NCBI GenBank assembly: GCA_021794335.1
Contig: JAJYQZ010000211.1
Location: 1-7,002, forward strand
Length of the DNA: 7,002 nt
Direction of reading: 5' to 3'
DNA from: a bacterium
GTDB lineage: Bacteria; SZUA-79; Acidulodesulfobacterales; Acidulodesulfobacteraceae
Shown: piece by piece, positions 1-5,874 of the stretch
How the letters are laid out: every line of letters starts with the position of its first letter
How positions within the stretch are numbered: the stretch's first letter is position 1
Made by a program: the position numbers and the translations under genes
Notes under the pieces: model-generated
The model's database searches: none
The model's input: the letters and a program-made list of their open reading frames with translations, nothing else
Told to the model about the DNA's origin: nothing

Positions 1-341
1 TTCCAGTCTATAAGCCAGACGGTTTTGGTAGGTTCTGAAGGAGATTCTTTAATATGAACGCCGTAACGCAGTAAACTATATACTTCTTTATTTTTATCGT
101 AAAGACTTTTTTGCTGGTTGGCAGAGGTCTTAACAAGGTCTGCGATAGCTTTTTTTATTAAACTATCCGGGTAATTCTGTTTTTGCAGGTATCCTTTTAA
201 TAATGTTTCTTCAATATTAGAGTTGTTTTGCCTTTTTTCCCAGTTGCCGAGATAATCGTAGCCTAGTTCTTTTTGAAAGGATTCAACGATTCTATCCTGG
301 GTTTTTCTTTCTATTTGACCGACCTGCGGGAATTGCTCCAT
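1..341 (-). CDS. hsdR: Type I restriction endonuclease subunit R (HsdR), N-terminal part, truncated by window edge
   Basis: HsdR is the ATP-dependent translocase and nuclease subunit of type I restriction-modification; it joins HsdM2-S and cuts unmodified DNA. Only the first 113 residues are visible. They match the HsdR N-terminal pattern well: GQIERKTQDRIV near residues 8-19, ELGYDYLGNW at 25-34, NNSNIEETLLKGYL at 39-52 and SLYDKNKEVYSLLRYGV at 79-95, ending near LIDW. The PD-(D/E)XK nuclease and DEAD-box motor domains would lie beyond position 1. The start is the ATG at 341-339, which shares one base with the upstream toxin stop (TAATG). No Shine-Dalgarno sequence is visible upstream, so translation is probably coupled to the toxin gene (inference). 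Whether the full gene is intact cannot be seen. Confidence 0.93.
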   Translation of the reverse strand, partial: MEQFPQVGQIERKTQDRIVESFQKELGYDYLGNWEKRQNNSNIEETLLKGYLQKQNYPDSLIKKAIADLVKTSANQQKSLYDKNKEVYSLLRYGVHIKESPSEPTKTVWLIDW

Positions 342-748
342 TATTTGTTTAGAAATGGATTTATAATCGTTAATTGCTCTTCGATAATTTGATTGTTTTG
401 CATATCCTCGGTATATAAAATTAAACATTGGTTTTCCAAAGCCGAAGATATTATAAGGCTATCCCAATAAGAAAAATTATATTTTTCTTTAATATATAAA
501 CAATATTCGATTGTTTGTATATTTACCGGCTTAATCTCGGTTTTATTTTTAATAAAATTAAAAATATTTTTTATTTCCATAACGGAAAAATTAAATTTCT
601 TAAAAAGTACATTGCATATCTCGTTAATTACCTGAACGCTTATAATTAATCTTTGTCTTATCAGCTCTTTTGCAATTCTTTTTTTATAGTCGTCTTTACC
701 AAAAGCGTATAATAAGATATTGGTATCTAAAAAGAATTTATCTTTCAT
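341..748 (-). CDS. VapC-like PIN-domain ribonuclease toxin
   Basis: A 135-residue protein with the layout of a PIN-domain toxin, a Mg2+-dependent RNase usually held inactive by its partner antitoxin. The acidic residues expected of the fold are present: D8 in FFLDTNILLYAF, E43 in VINEICNVL, D96 in SYWDSLIISSAL, and E114/D115 in LYTEDM. The length is normal for the family. The ATG at 748 is preferred over an in-frame TTG at 766. It gives an N-terminus that begins just before the first catalytic Asp, and it has an AGGA motif 9 nt upstream (758-761). The gene overlaps the antitoxin by 11 nt and its stop overlaps the hsdR ATG by one base. This places a toxin-antitoxin pair inside a type I restriction operon. 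The RNA target cannot be predicted from sequence. Confidence 0.88.
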   Translation of the reverse strand: MKDKFFLDTNILLYAFGKDDYKKRIAKELIRQRLIISVQVINEICNVLFKKFNFSVMEIKNIFNFIKNKTEIKPVNIQTIEYCLYIKEKYNFSYWDSLIISSALENQCLILYTEDMQNNQIIEEQLTIINPFLNK

Positions 749-944
749 TCGCTTCGTTCCTGTCAAATTTAAAAGAGGTCAGGTCAATATTATAACTATT
801 AAAAAAAACCTCGACATCGTCAATTTCACTTTCTACATCTTTTTTATATTTTTTTAAAAGTAATTTATAGAAATCGATTACCTCTTTTCTTGCCTCTTTG
901 GGAAGTTTCTCTAAATCTATTTGGCTTTGATTGCTTATTTTCAT
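738..944 (-). CDS. Small antitoxin-like protein upstream of the PIN toxin
   Basis: A 68-residue, strongly charged protein directly upstream of, and overlapping by 11 nt, the PIN toxin; this is the usual antitoxin position. The segment IDLEKLPKEARKEVIDFYKLLLKKY (in two parts: residues 9-20 and 21-33) resembles the helical 'LP.E...EV.DF..FL' pattern seen in DUF2281/VapB-like antitoxins. The acidic C-terminal part (DDVEVFF, then SFKFDRNEANER) would suit wrapping around a toxin. No clear ribbon-helix-helix, AbrB or HTH DNA-binding domain is visible, so autorepression is not assured. The start is the ATG at 944, with a GGAG six nt upstream. An alternative in-frame GTG at 956 would place that GGAG inside the coding region and is less likely. 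The antitoxin role rests mainly on position and size. Confidence 0.72.
   Translation of the reverse strand: MKISNQSQIDLEKLPKEARKEVIDFYKLLLKKYKKDVESEIDDVEVFFNSYNIDLTSFKFDRNEANER
758..761 (-). promoter_or_regulatory. Ribosome-binding site of the PIN toxin gene
   Basis: AGGA lies nine nucleotides upstream of the ATG at 748, inside the last codons of the antitoxin gene. It supports ATG 748 over the TTG at 766, which would begin upstream of this motif. The toxin can therefore be translated both by re-initiation after the antitoxin and on its own. Confidence 0.5.
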
Positions 945-950
945 ATTTTG

Positions 951-954
951 CTCC
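951..954 (-). promoter_or_regulatory. Ribosome-binding site of the antitoxin gene
   Basis: GGAG lies six nucleotides upstream of the ATG at 944. It is the clearest Shine-Dalgarno sequence in the window and decides the start in favour of ATG 944 over GTG 956. The contrast with hsdS and hsdR, which have no clear site, suggests the antitoxin is meant to be translated efficiently and independently. Confidence 0.7.
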
Positions 955-956
955 AC

Positions 957-1062
957 ATTTAATTTATATTTAATATTTATTTGTCCAAATTATGCATAAT
1001 TATTATTTTTATTATAACATAATTTATTTTAAGCGAATTAATTATAATGCCAATTTCTAATC
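957..1062 (-). promoter_or_regulatory. Intergenic gap between hsdS and the antitoxin, with extended -10 promoter
   Basis: This 106-nt, very AT-rich gap is the largest in the cluster. Read on the minus strand it contains TGTTATAAT at 1019-1011, a perfect TATAAT -10 box with the upstream TG of an extended -10 promoter. No good -35 box lies 16-18 nt upstream, which is acceptable for an extended -10. Transcription would start near position 1004, giving a leader of about 60 nt before the antitoxin ATG at 944. The promoter would drive antitoxin, toxin and hsdR separately from hsdM and hsdS. In AT-rich DNA a TATAAT match is less informative than usual. No convincing terminator hairpin follows hsdS, so read-through from upstream is also likely. 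Confidence 0.5.
988..1001. promoter_or_regulatory. 14-bp perfect palindrome, candidate operator
   Basis: AATTATGCATAATT is a perfect inverted repeat with no spacer, centred between 994 and 995. It falls just downstream of the predicted transcription start of the antitoxin promoter, where a bound toxin-antitoxin complex would block initiation. Many vapBC-type operons are repressed through such palindromes. The site is AT-rich and in AT-rich DNA, so chance occurrence is possible. The antitoxin shows no evident DNA-binding domain. Confidence 0.4.
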
Positions 1063-2253
1063 CTATATTAATCGTATTTTCCCGGTAAGCAATACCTGCA
1101 TTGCGCCTTGCTTAATCTGTTTATATTTATCCTTTTTTTGCTCAAGCGCCTCAATTTCCGCATCCATGTCGGATAATACGGAGGCGATTGCCTGTTGTTC
1201 GGATAATTTTGGAACATTAATTTCAATATTTTGATACTCTGAAATCCAATATCTTTTATGCTCTGAATTCAAAGATAAGTCAATAAATTGAATTTTACCG
1301 TAAATGAACCTTAAATCACAGCTAAAGTTTTTTAATTTTAGTATTTTCATTGCCGAAGATTTTACCTTGAAAGCAAAATCTACATATTTATTTTCAGTGG
1401 TAAAATCATCAAAAATAATAACAGGAGACTCTTTAAAAACGCCATTTTTTTCTTCAGTATATCCTAAAATAAATGTTTTTCCCGCCGTCAATACTGGAAT
1501 GCTTGCATTTTTATTATATTCCGTATTTTTAACTATATATTTCGTTGGTTGTTCATATTCTAAAACCTCCCCTATTCTTTTTACTTCCCAGTCTCCGCTA
1601 AACATAGGCAGCCTTCGTTTTCCGGTCAAAAGCTCCTGCATAGCCCCCTGCTTAATAAGTTTTTTCTTTTCTATTAATTTATCCAGATTTTCGATAAGTT
1701 CGTCAATATCGGAAAGGACTGAGGCGATGGCGGATTGCTCCTTTTTTGAAGGCGGAACTTGAAAAGCAATTTCAGAAAAATCCCTTTTAGATATAATGTT
1801 AGTTGCCGTTATGCCAGCCTTGCTAAGCAAATAATTCTTATTGAATTCAATTAAATAATATAAGAATTCATAATTATATTTTTTATCCGGAATAATCGCA
1901 TTTATCTGTTGATTGCTCGCGCCTCTCTTTTTTAATATTACATTTTTACCGATACTTGCAATACAGGTAACTAAAATAGAATTTTCAGGTAATTCTCTGA
2001 TTGTTTTTAATCCTTTTTCGGTAATTTTTCTTTCGGTTGTATAAATATTTTTTTTATTTATTATATCTGTAGGAGTAACCCATGAAATATTACCATTCCA
2101 ATAATCTTCGATTTTTGTTGATGGCGTAGAACCAGTAATAATTTTTCCTAATTCATAACTTCTTTTTACTTCCCAGTCTTCAGGAATTATCCCAATTTCG
2201 GTTTTTTTATAGCCCTCAGGAATAACCGTGTTTTCTTTTACGCCAACGTCCAT
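1063..2253 (-). CDS. hsdS: Type I restriction-modification specificity subunit (HsdS)
   Basis: HsdS chooses the bipartite DNA target and holds two HsdM subunits. This 396-residue protein has the classical order: a short N-terminal piece leading to IPEDWEVKR (23-31); target recognition domain 1 (about 31-168); a helical spacer (about 169-215, with SVLSDIDELIENL and IKQGAMQELLTGKRRL); target recognition domain 2 (about 221-349, beginning GDWEVKRIGEV and including PVLTAGKTFILGYT); and a second spacer (about 350-396, with SVLSDMDAEIEAL and IKQGAMQVLLTGKIRL). Both halves are complete and length is normal for the family. It starts 29 nt after the hsdM stop, at the only plausible ATG, with no clear ribosome-binding site, so coupling to hsdM is likely. 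The DNA sequence recognised cannot be read from the protein. The TAG stop is followed by the 106-nt gap before the antitoxin. Confidence 0.96.
   Translation of the reverse strand: MDVGVKENTVIPEGYKKTEIGIIPEDWEVKRSYELGKIITGSTPSTKIEDYWNGNISWVTPTDIINKKNIYTTERKITEKGLKTIRELPENSILVTCIASIGKNVILKKRGASNQQINAIIPDKKYNYEFLYYLIEFNKNYLLSKAGITATNIISKRDFSEIAFQVPPSKKEQSAIASVLSDIDELIENLDKLIEKKKLIKQGAMQELLTGKRRLPMFSGDWEVKRIGEVLEYEQPTKYIVKNTEYNKNASIPVLTAGKTFILGYTEEKNGVFKESPVIIFDDFTTENKYVDFAFKVKSSAMKILKLKNFSCDLRFIYGKIQFIDLSLNSEHKRYWISEYQNIEINVPKLSEQQAIASVLSDMDAEIEALEQKKDKYKQIKQGAMQVLLTGKIRLI
1069..1185 (-). repeat. hsdS: HsdS C-terminal helical spacer repeat (copy 2)
   Basis: Encodes residues 357-395 of HsdS, and is paralogous to copy 1 at 1609-1725. 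Shared protein blocks are ASVLSD, KQIKQGAMQ or similar, and LLTGK-RL. The two copies differ at many third positions and have only short exact runs in the DNA, so this is the ancient internal duplication of the family and not a recent repeat. Confidence 0.85.
1575..1594 (-). repeat. hsdS: 20-bp perfect direct repeat in hsdS, copy at the start of TRD2
   Basis: The 20 bases here are identical to those at 2160-2179, and both copies encode most of DWEVKR at the entrance of a target recognition domain. The offset is 585 bp, exactly 195 codons, so recombination between the copies keeps the reading frame. The flanking bases on both sides differ, so the identity is exactly 20 bp. Confidence 0.9.
1609..1725 (-). 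repeat. hsdS: HsdS central helical spacer repeat (copy 1)
   Basis: Encodes residues 177-215 of HsdS, the central conserved spacer. With copy 2 at 1069-1185 it forms the antiparallel helices that set the distance between the two target recognition domains and contact HsdM. The match is clear in protein but only moderate in DNA. Confidence 0.85.
2160..2179 (-). repeat. hsdS: 20-bp perfect direct repeat in hsdS, copy at the start of TRD1
   Basis: Partner of the copy at 1575-1594. It lies near the 5' end of hsdS at residues 25-31. A deletion between the copies would remove TRD1 and the central spacer and fuse the N-terminus to TRD2. Confidence 0.9.
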
Positions 2254-2282
2254 ATAGAATTAATTATTGTATTTCTTTAAAT

Positions 2283-4700
2283 TTAGACTTTAAATCCCAT
2301 TTTCTGTAAATGTGATTTTACCTTTTGCTCCAGCTGAATCGTATTTTCTTTCAATTCGCTCAATTTATTTTTATACCTCAGTGCAAGTTCTTTTATTCGT
2401 TGCGCAAGTTTTTGCGAAACCTTATCCAGTTCCTGCATTATTTTCCCGTCAATCGCGCTAAACCATTTATCTTCGACGACGAGTGTTTTAGTTTCAGCTT
2501 CGGTGAGTTCTTTATATTTTTTTAACAATTTTTCATCGAGTTCATGTTCGACTTTTTTAATTTCGTTATTTATTTCGGATTCCTGCCCTGCTAATTTCAA
2601 ATATTTCTGCAAAATTTCAAGTTCATCCACAAAATCGGCGTCCGTTTTTATTTCTTTTATTCTCTGCTCTACGTTTTTCTTTTTAATTTTCCCGTCGCTT
2701 GATTTTACTTCCTCTAGAAGTCCTTCTTCCGAACCGTTTTCCTCTTCAAACTCTTCTATACCTCTCTTTATATTTTCTTTTTTTATATTTAATCCCTCTA
2801 TTTTTTCTTTATCCTGCCGAAAATATTTGCCGATAACAACTTCTTTAGGCAAAAGTTCGGAATTCCATTCTCCTTTTTTGATTTTTCCTTTACTATCCAT
2901 AGTTTCGTTTATATCTACTTTCCAATTATTTTCCATAATTATATAAACATCGTCATGTATAGTTTCAGACCAGTAATCCATAAGTCTTTGATAAATGTCA
3001 TATCTATCGATAAGTTTTATATTTTCAAAACAATTTAATAAATCTTCGGAAATTTCTTCAACTAATTTTTTCGGCGTTGTATCTTTATTTATTGCTTTCA
3101 ACTTATTAATATTGTTATCTTCCCATTTTTTTAAAATATATACGACCATATCAGAATATTCTTTAAATGTTGAATCTTCAAAAATAAAATCTCTTATATC
3201 CTCAGCCTGAATTTTTAATTCCGAATATTTATCCCTGAATGCCTTAAATAATTTTTCTTTTAAATCGGCAAATACATTCCAGTATTGCTCTAATTTATTA
3301 ATATCGCTATCGGGTATTCCGCCTGAAATATGGGCGCTTATATCTTGCAAGTCTTCTTCTTCCGAAGTGTCTATATATCTTGGAATATTTAAGTTGTAAT
3401 CCTGCTCTTCTATTTCCGCAACAGGTACATTTCTCGAATACTTAGGAATTTCTTTAAAATTTAAAAATGCGTCTGTTATTTTATGTATATCCTGTTCCCG
3501 TAAACAGTTTTTAGGACCGTCTTTAATATAGCCCTTGCTTGCGTCTATGATAAAAATTTTATTTCTGCCCTCCGCATTTTCTTTATCTATAATCAAAATT
3601 AATGCGGGTATCCCCGTTCCAAAGAAAAGATTAGGCGGAAGTCCGATAATGCCCTTTATATAGCCCTTTTTTATTAAATTTTTTCTTATCATTCCTTCTG
3701 CATTGCCTCGGAATAATACGCCGTGAGGTAAAACGATAGCTCCTTTCCCACTATTTTTAAGGGATTTAATAAAATGCAGGAGATATGCATAATCGCCGTT
3801 TTTTGCCGGAGGTATGCCTTCGTCGAAACGATGAAAAACATCGTTCTGCGCATATATTCCATTTCGCCATTTTTTATCGGAGAATGGCGGATTTGCAACA
3901 CAGAAATCGAATCTTTTAATGCCTCCTCTTTCGTCTTTAAATTCAGGATCGGCAAGAGTATTGCCCTGTGCTATATCGGCGGTAGGAAAACCGTGCAGTA
4001 TCATATTCATTTTAGACAAAGCCCTCGTTGCATTATCTTTTTCCTGTCCGTAAATAGAGATTTGAAATCCGCTATGTTCTAATGCTTCTGCAGCAACTTT
4101 AAGCAAGAGCGAACCGCTTCCGCAGGTTGGATCATATACCGTAGTTGCCGAGCTTTTAATATTTCCTGCGCCTATAATCTTTGCCATAATCCTTGAAACT
4201 TCGGCGGGTGTGTAAAATTGCCCTTTGCTCTTTCCCGCTTCCGTAGCAAAGTTTTTCATGAAATATTCGTAAACGTCTCCAAGTATATCGTCTCCCTCGG
4301 CACGGTTTTTACTAAAATCCAGCACCTCGTTTTCGAAAATTGAAATTAAATTTGACAACCTTTCAACCTTTTCTTTCCCTTTCCCGAGTTTTGTATCGTC
4401 GTCAAAATCGGTCTGGTCTATTATGCCTTTTAGATTATTTTCTTTAGCTAAATTAGACACTATTATATTTATTTTTTCGCCTATATCGGATTTTCCTTTG
4501 GCATTGACCATATCGCCGAAGCTTGCGCCATGGGGTATAATAAAAGGAGCATACAGGTCTTTTACATATTTATCAGATACGTATTTAACAAAAAGGATCA
4601 CAAGAACGTAGTCCTTATACTGCGACGCATCCATTCCGCCTCTTAATTCGTCCGCCGCTTTCCATAGATGACTGTATAACTGAGTTTTTTTAATTGCCAT
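2283..4700 (-). CDS. hsdM: Type I restriction-modification DNA methyltransferase subunit (HsdM)
   Basis: HsdM transfers a methyl group from S-adenosylmethionine to the N6 of adenine in the target chosen by HsdS, and is also needed for restriction by HsdR. The 805-residue product has the HsdM N-terminal helical domain (about 5-150, with LWKAADELRGGMDASQYKDY); QFYTP at 161-165; the SAM-binding motif I DPTCGSGSLL at 190-199; the catalytic motif IV NPPF at 270-273; and LPPNLFFGTGIPA at 354-366. The catalytic core is intact. After about residue 440 there is a long extension, much of it (625-805) rich in Lys/Glu and probably coiled coil, making the protein about 300 residues longer than the E. coli HsdM of roughly 530. 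Similarly long HsdM proteins are known in other bacteria. The start ATG has a GAAAG about seven nt upstream, a weak site. The gene begins 36 nt after radC. Confidence 0.97.
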   Translation of the reverse strand: MAIKKTQLYSHLWKAADELRGGMDASQYKDYVLVILFVKYVSDKYVKDLYAPFIIPHGASFGDMVNAKGKSDIGEKINIIVSNLAKENNLKGIIDQTDFDDDTKLGKGKEKVERLSNLISIFENEVLDFSKNRAEGDDILGDVYEYFMKNFATEAGKSKGQFYTPAEVSRIMAKIIGAGNIKSSATTVYDPTCGSGSLLLKVAAEALEHSGFQISIYGQEKDNATRALSKMNMILHGFPTADIAQGNTLADPEFKDERGGIKRFDFCVANPPFSDKKWRNGIYAQNDVFHRFDEGIPPAKNGDYAYLLHFIKSLKNSGKGAIVLPHGVLFRGNAEGMIRKNLIKKGYIKGIIGLPPNLFFGTGIPALILIIDKENAEGRNKIFIIDASKGYIKDGPKNCLREQDIHKITDAFLNFKEIPKYSRNVPVAEIEEQDYNLNIPRYIDTSEEEDLQDISAHISGGIPDSDINKLEQYWNVFADLKEKLFKAFRDKYSELKIQAEDIRDFIFEDSTFKEYSDMVVYILKKWEDNNINKLKAINKDTTPKKLVEEISEDLLNCFENIKLIDRYDIYQRLMDYWSETIHDDVYIIMENNWKVDINETMDSKGKIKKGEWNSELLPKEVVIGKYFRQDKEKIEGLNIKKENIKRGIEEFEEENGSEEGLLEEVKSSDGKIKKKNVEQRIKEIKTDADFVDELEILQKYLKLAGQESEINNEIKKVEHELDEKLLKKYKELTEAETKTLVVEDKWFSAIDGKIMQELDKVSQKLAQRIKELALRYKNKLSELKENTIQLEQKVKSHLQKMGFKV

Positions 4701-4736
4701 TTTTAATCTTTCAAATAACTTTTAATAATGCCCTGT

Positions 4737-5408
4737 TTATTCAACTAAATTTAGCCTTTTATTTTCCTGAAAACTATAATAACCCGACTTGGATATTATT
4801 ATATGGTCTAAAATATTAATGCCGAGTATTTTGCCCGCATCTTCCAGTTGTCTTGTAATATCAAGGTCTTCCCTGCTAGGTTCAAGACTGCCAGAGGGGT
4901 GATTATGAATTAAAACTATATCCGCCGCCCTGTCCGTCAGGGCATCGGCAAATATTTCCCTGGGATGAATAAGCGTCCGGTTAAGAGTGCCGATAAAAAC
5001 GACTCTTTTCTGAATAAGGTTGTGTGCTCCGTCAAGAGTTATGACTATAAAATATTCCTGCTTTTTATTTTTTAAATCGTCGGTTAACTTTAAAATATCA
5101 TCGGAGGACATGATTTTTACTTCTTCTTTTATTAAAAATCTTTTGGCAAATTCTATAGCCGCCACTATTTGAGCGGCTTTTGCCAACCCTATGCCGTCTA
5201 TTTTAGTCAGGTTATCGATATTTAATGAATTGAAATCTGATTGCGCAATTTTTAAAATATCCTTAGCCACCATAAAAACGTCTTTTCCTTTTATGCCGCT
5301 TCCAAGTAAAACGGCAAGCAGTTCCATATCCGAAAGCGCCCGAACCCCATTTTTTCTCATTTTTTCGCGCGGTTTGTCAAAAACCGGCATTTCTTTAATG
5401 CGCTTCAT
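4737..5408 (-). CDS. radC: RadC-family JAB/MPN-domain protein
   Basis: A full-length 223-residue RadC-like protein. The N-terminal part has the family opening (PVFDKPREKM, then ALSDMELLAVLLGSG at 24-38) and a helix-hairpin-helix near residues 66-85 with IDGIGLAKA. The C-terminal MPN/JAB domain (about 100-223) carries an intact JAMM-type metal-binding motif: H168-x-H170-P171, then S178 and D181, preceded by LIHPREIFADAL. The family is widespread, often on mobile or defence-rich DNA. Its old link to DNA repair is unsupported in E. coli, and the true activity is unknown; the motif suggests a metal-dependent hydrolase. It sits 13 nt after the 150-residue gene and 36 nt before hsdM, so it is probably cotranscribed with the restriction genes. 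There is no clear ribosome-binding site; the ATG at 5408 is chosen because the family motif starts a few residues later. Confidence 0.92.
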   Translation of the reverse strand: MKRIKEMPVFDKPREKMRKNGVRALSDMELLAVLLGSGIKGKDVFMVAKDILKIAQSDFNSLNIDNLTKIDGIGLAKAAQIVAAIEFAKRFLIKEEVKIMSSDDILKLTDDLKNKKQEYFIVITLDGAHNLIQKRVVFIGTLNRTLIHPREIFADALTDRAADIVLIHNHPSGSLEPSREDLDITRQLEDAGKILGINILDHIIISKSGYYSFQENKRLNLVE

Positions 5409-5421
5409 AGGAGTAATCTAT

Positions 5422-5874
5422 TTAAATTTCAAACTCTTTCATTAATTTTATTCCCAATGTCTGAAGTTTGCGGTACTGAGGCGTTCCTTTTGGTATATGT
5501 ATTCCGTCTGTAGCAATCCATATAAAGCAATAATCTTTTTTGATATTACCGTTTAAACTTTTTATCAAATCCTTTAGCCAATTAAGCTTCTTTTCTATAA
5601 GGCTTACGGCTTCGCTTTTGGCGCAGTGAATTTCAATGCATTGGCAAGGAGAATAATTCTTTAAGTCTAAAAAAATTATATAATCCCATCTATTTTGATT
5701 AGGGTATATTTTTTCATAACAAAAATCTATATTAATACTTCCTAAAATATGTTCTTTTCTTTTACCGCTTTTTAATTTTATATAACTTCCTTTATGTTGC
5801 TTTTCTATTCCCTCAAGTCCATTTTTTAAGCACTTTGATAAATTAGGATGTCCTTTAAACTTATTTATCCCCAT
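5422..5874 (-). CDS. Uncharacterised 150-residue protein paired with the ATPase
   Basis: I do not recognise this as a named family. It is an intact 150-residue soluble protein with no signal peptide or membrane segment. A central block holds NRWDYIIFLDL (61-71) and CIEIHCAKS (79-87), followed by an amphipathic helix EKKLNWLKDLI (94-104) and a strand-like CFIWIATDG (116-124). Two strands carrying D64 and then E81-x-H83, with K86 nearby, recall the core of divergent PD-(D/E)XK nucleases, but the expected ExK is ExH, so this is only a suggestion. The start ATG at 5874 has AGGG seven nt upstream (5882-5885) and overlaps the ATPase stop by 14 nt, which argues for coupled translation and a shared job. 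Its stop is 13 nt before radC. Confidence 0.8.
   Translation of the reverse strand: MGINKFKGHPNLSKCLKNGLEGIEKQHKGSYIKLKSGKRKEHILGSINIDFCYEKIYPNQNRWDYIIFLDLKNYSPCQCIEIHCAKSEAVSLIEKKLNWLKDLIKSLNGNIKKDYCFIWIATDGIHIPKGTPQYRKLQTLGIKLMKEFEI

Noticed and set aside
764..766. TTG start for the PIN toxin
   Set aside because: It would add six residues with no family support; the ATG at 748 places the first catalytic Asp at residue 8 and has its own AGGA site.
954..956. GTG start for the antitoxin
   Set aside because: The in-frame ATG at 944 has a GGAG six nt upstream, and that site would be inside the coding sequence if the GTG were used.
1041..1046. Second minus-strand TATAAT, close to the hsdS stop
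   Set aside because: It has neither the upstream TG nor a -35-like sequence, unlike the TATAAT at 1016-1011; in such AT-rich DNA it is likely to be chance.
957..1062. Terminator after hsdS
   Set aside because: No GC-bearing hairpin followed by a T run was found on the minus strand; the only perfect inverted repeat is the 14-bp AT-rich palindrome without a loop.
1304..1762. Plus-strand open frame of 152 codons
   Set aside because: It lies wholly opposite hsdS, whose minus-strand protein has clear family motifs throughout; the plus-strand product is Ser/Phe-rich and resembles no protein I know.
2325..3210. Several plus-strand open frames opposite the 3' part of hsdM
   Set aside because: Their Ser/Phe/Leu-rich products are typical antisense readings of Lys/Glu-rich coding sequence, and hsdM is continuous here.
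3689..4082. Open frames on both strands inside the hsdM catalytic region
   Set aside because: They overlap codons for the NPPF motif region of hsdM in other frames and have no recognisable domain.
4423..4611. Short plus-strand open frame opposite the hsdM N-terminus
   Set aside because: Antisense shadow of a conserved HsdM N-terminal domain; no motif.
5191..5445. Plus-strand open frame opposite the 5' end of radC
   Set aside because: radC motifs are intact on the minus strand across this stretch; the plus frame has no recognisable domain.
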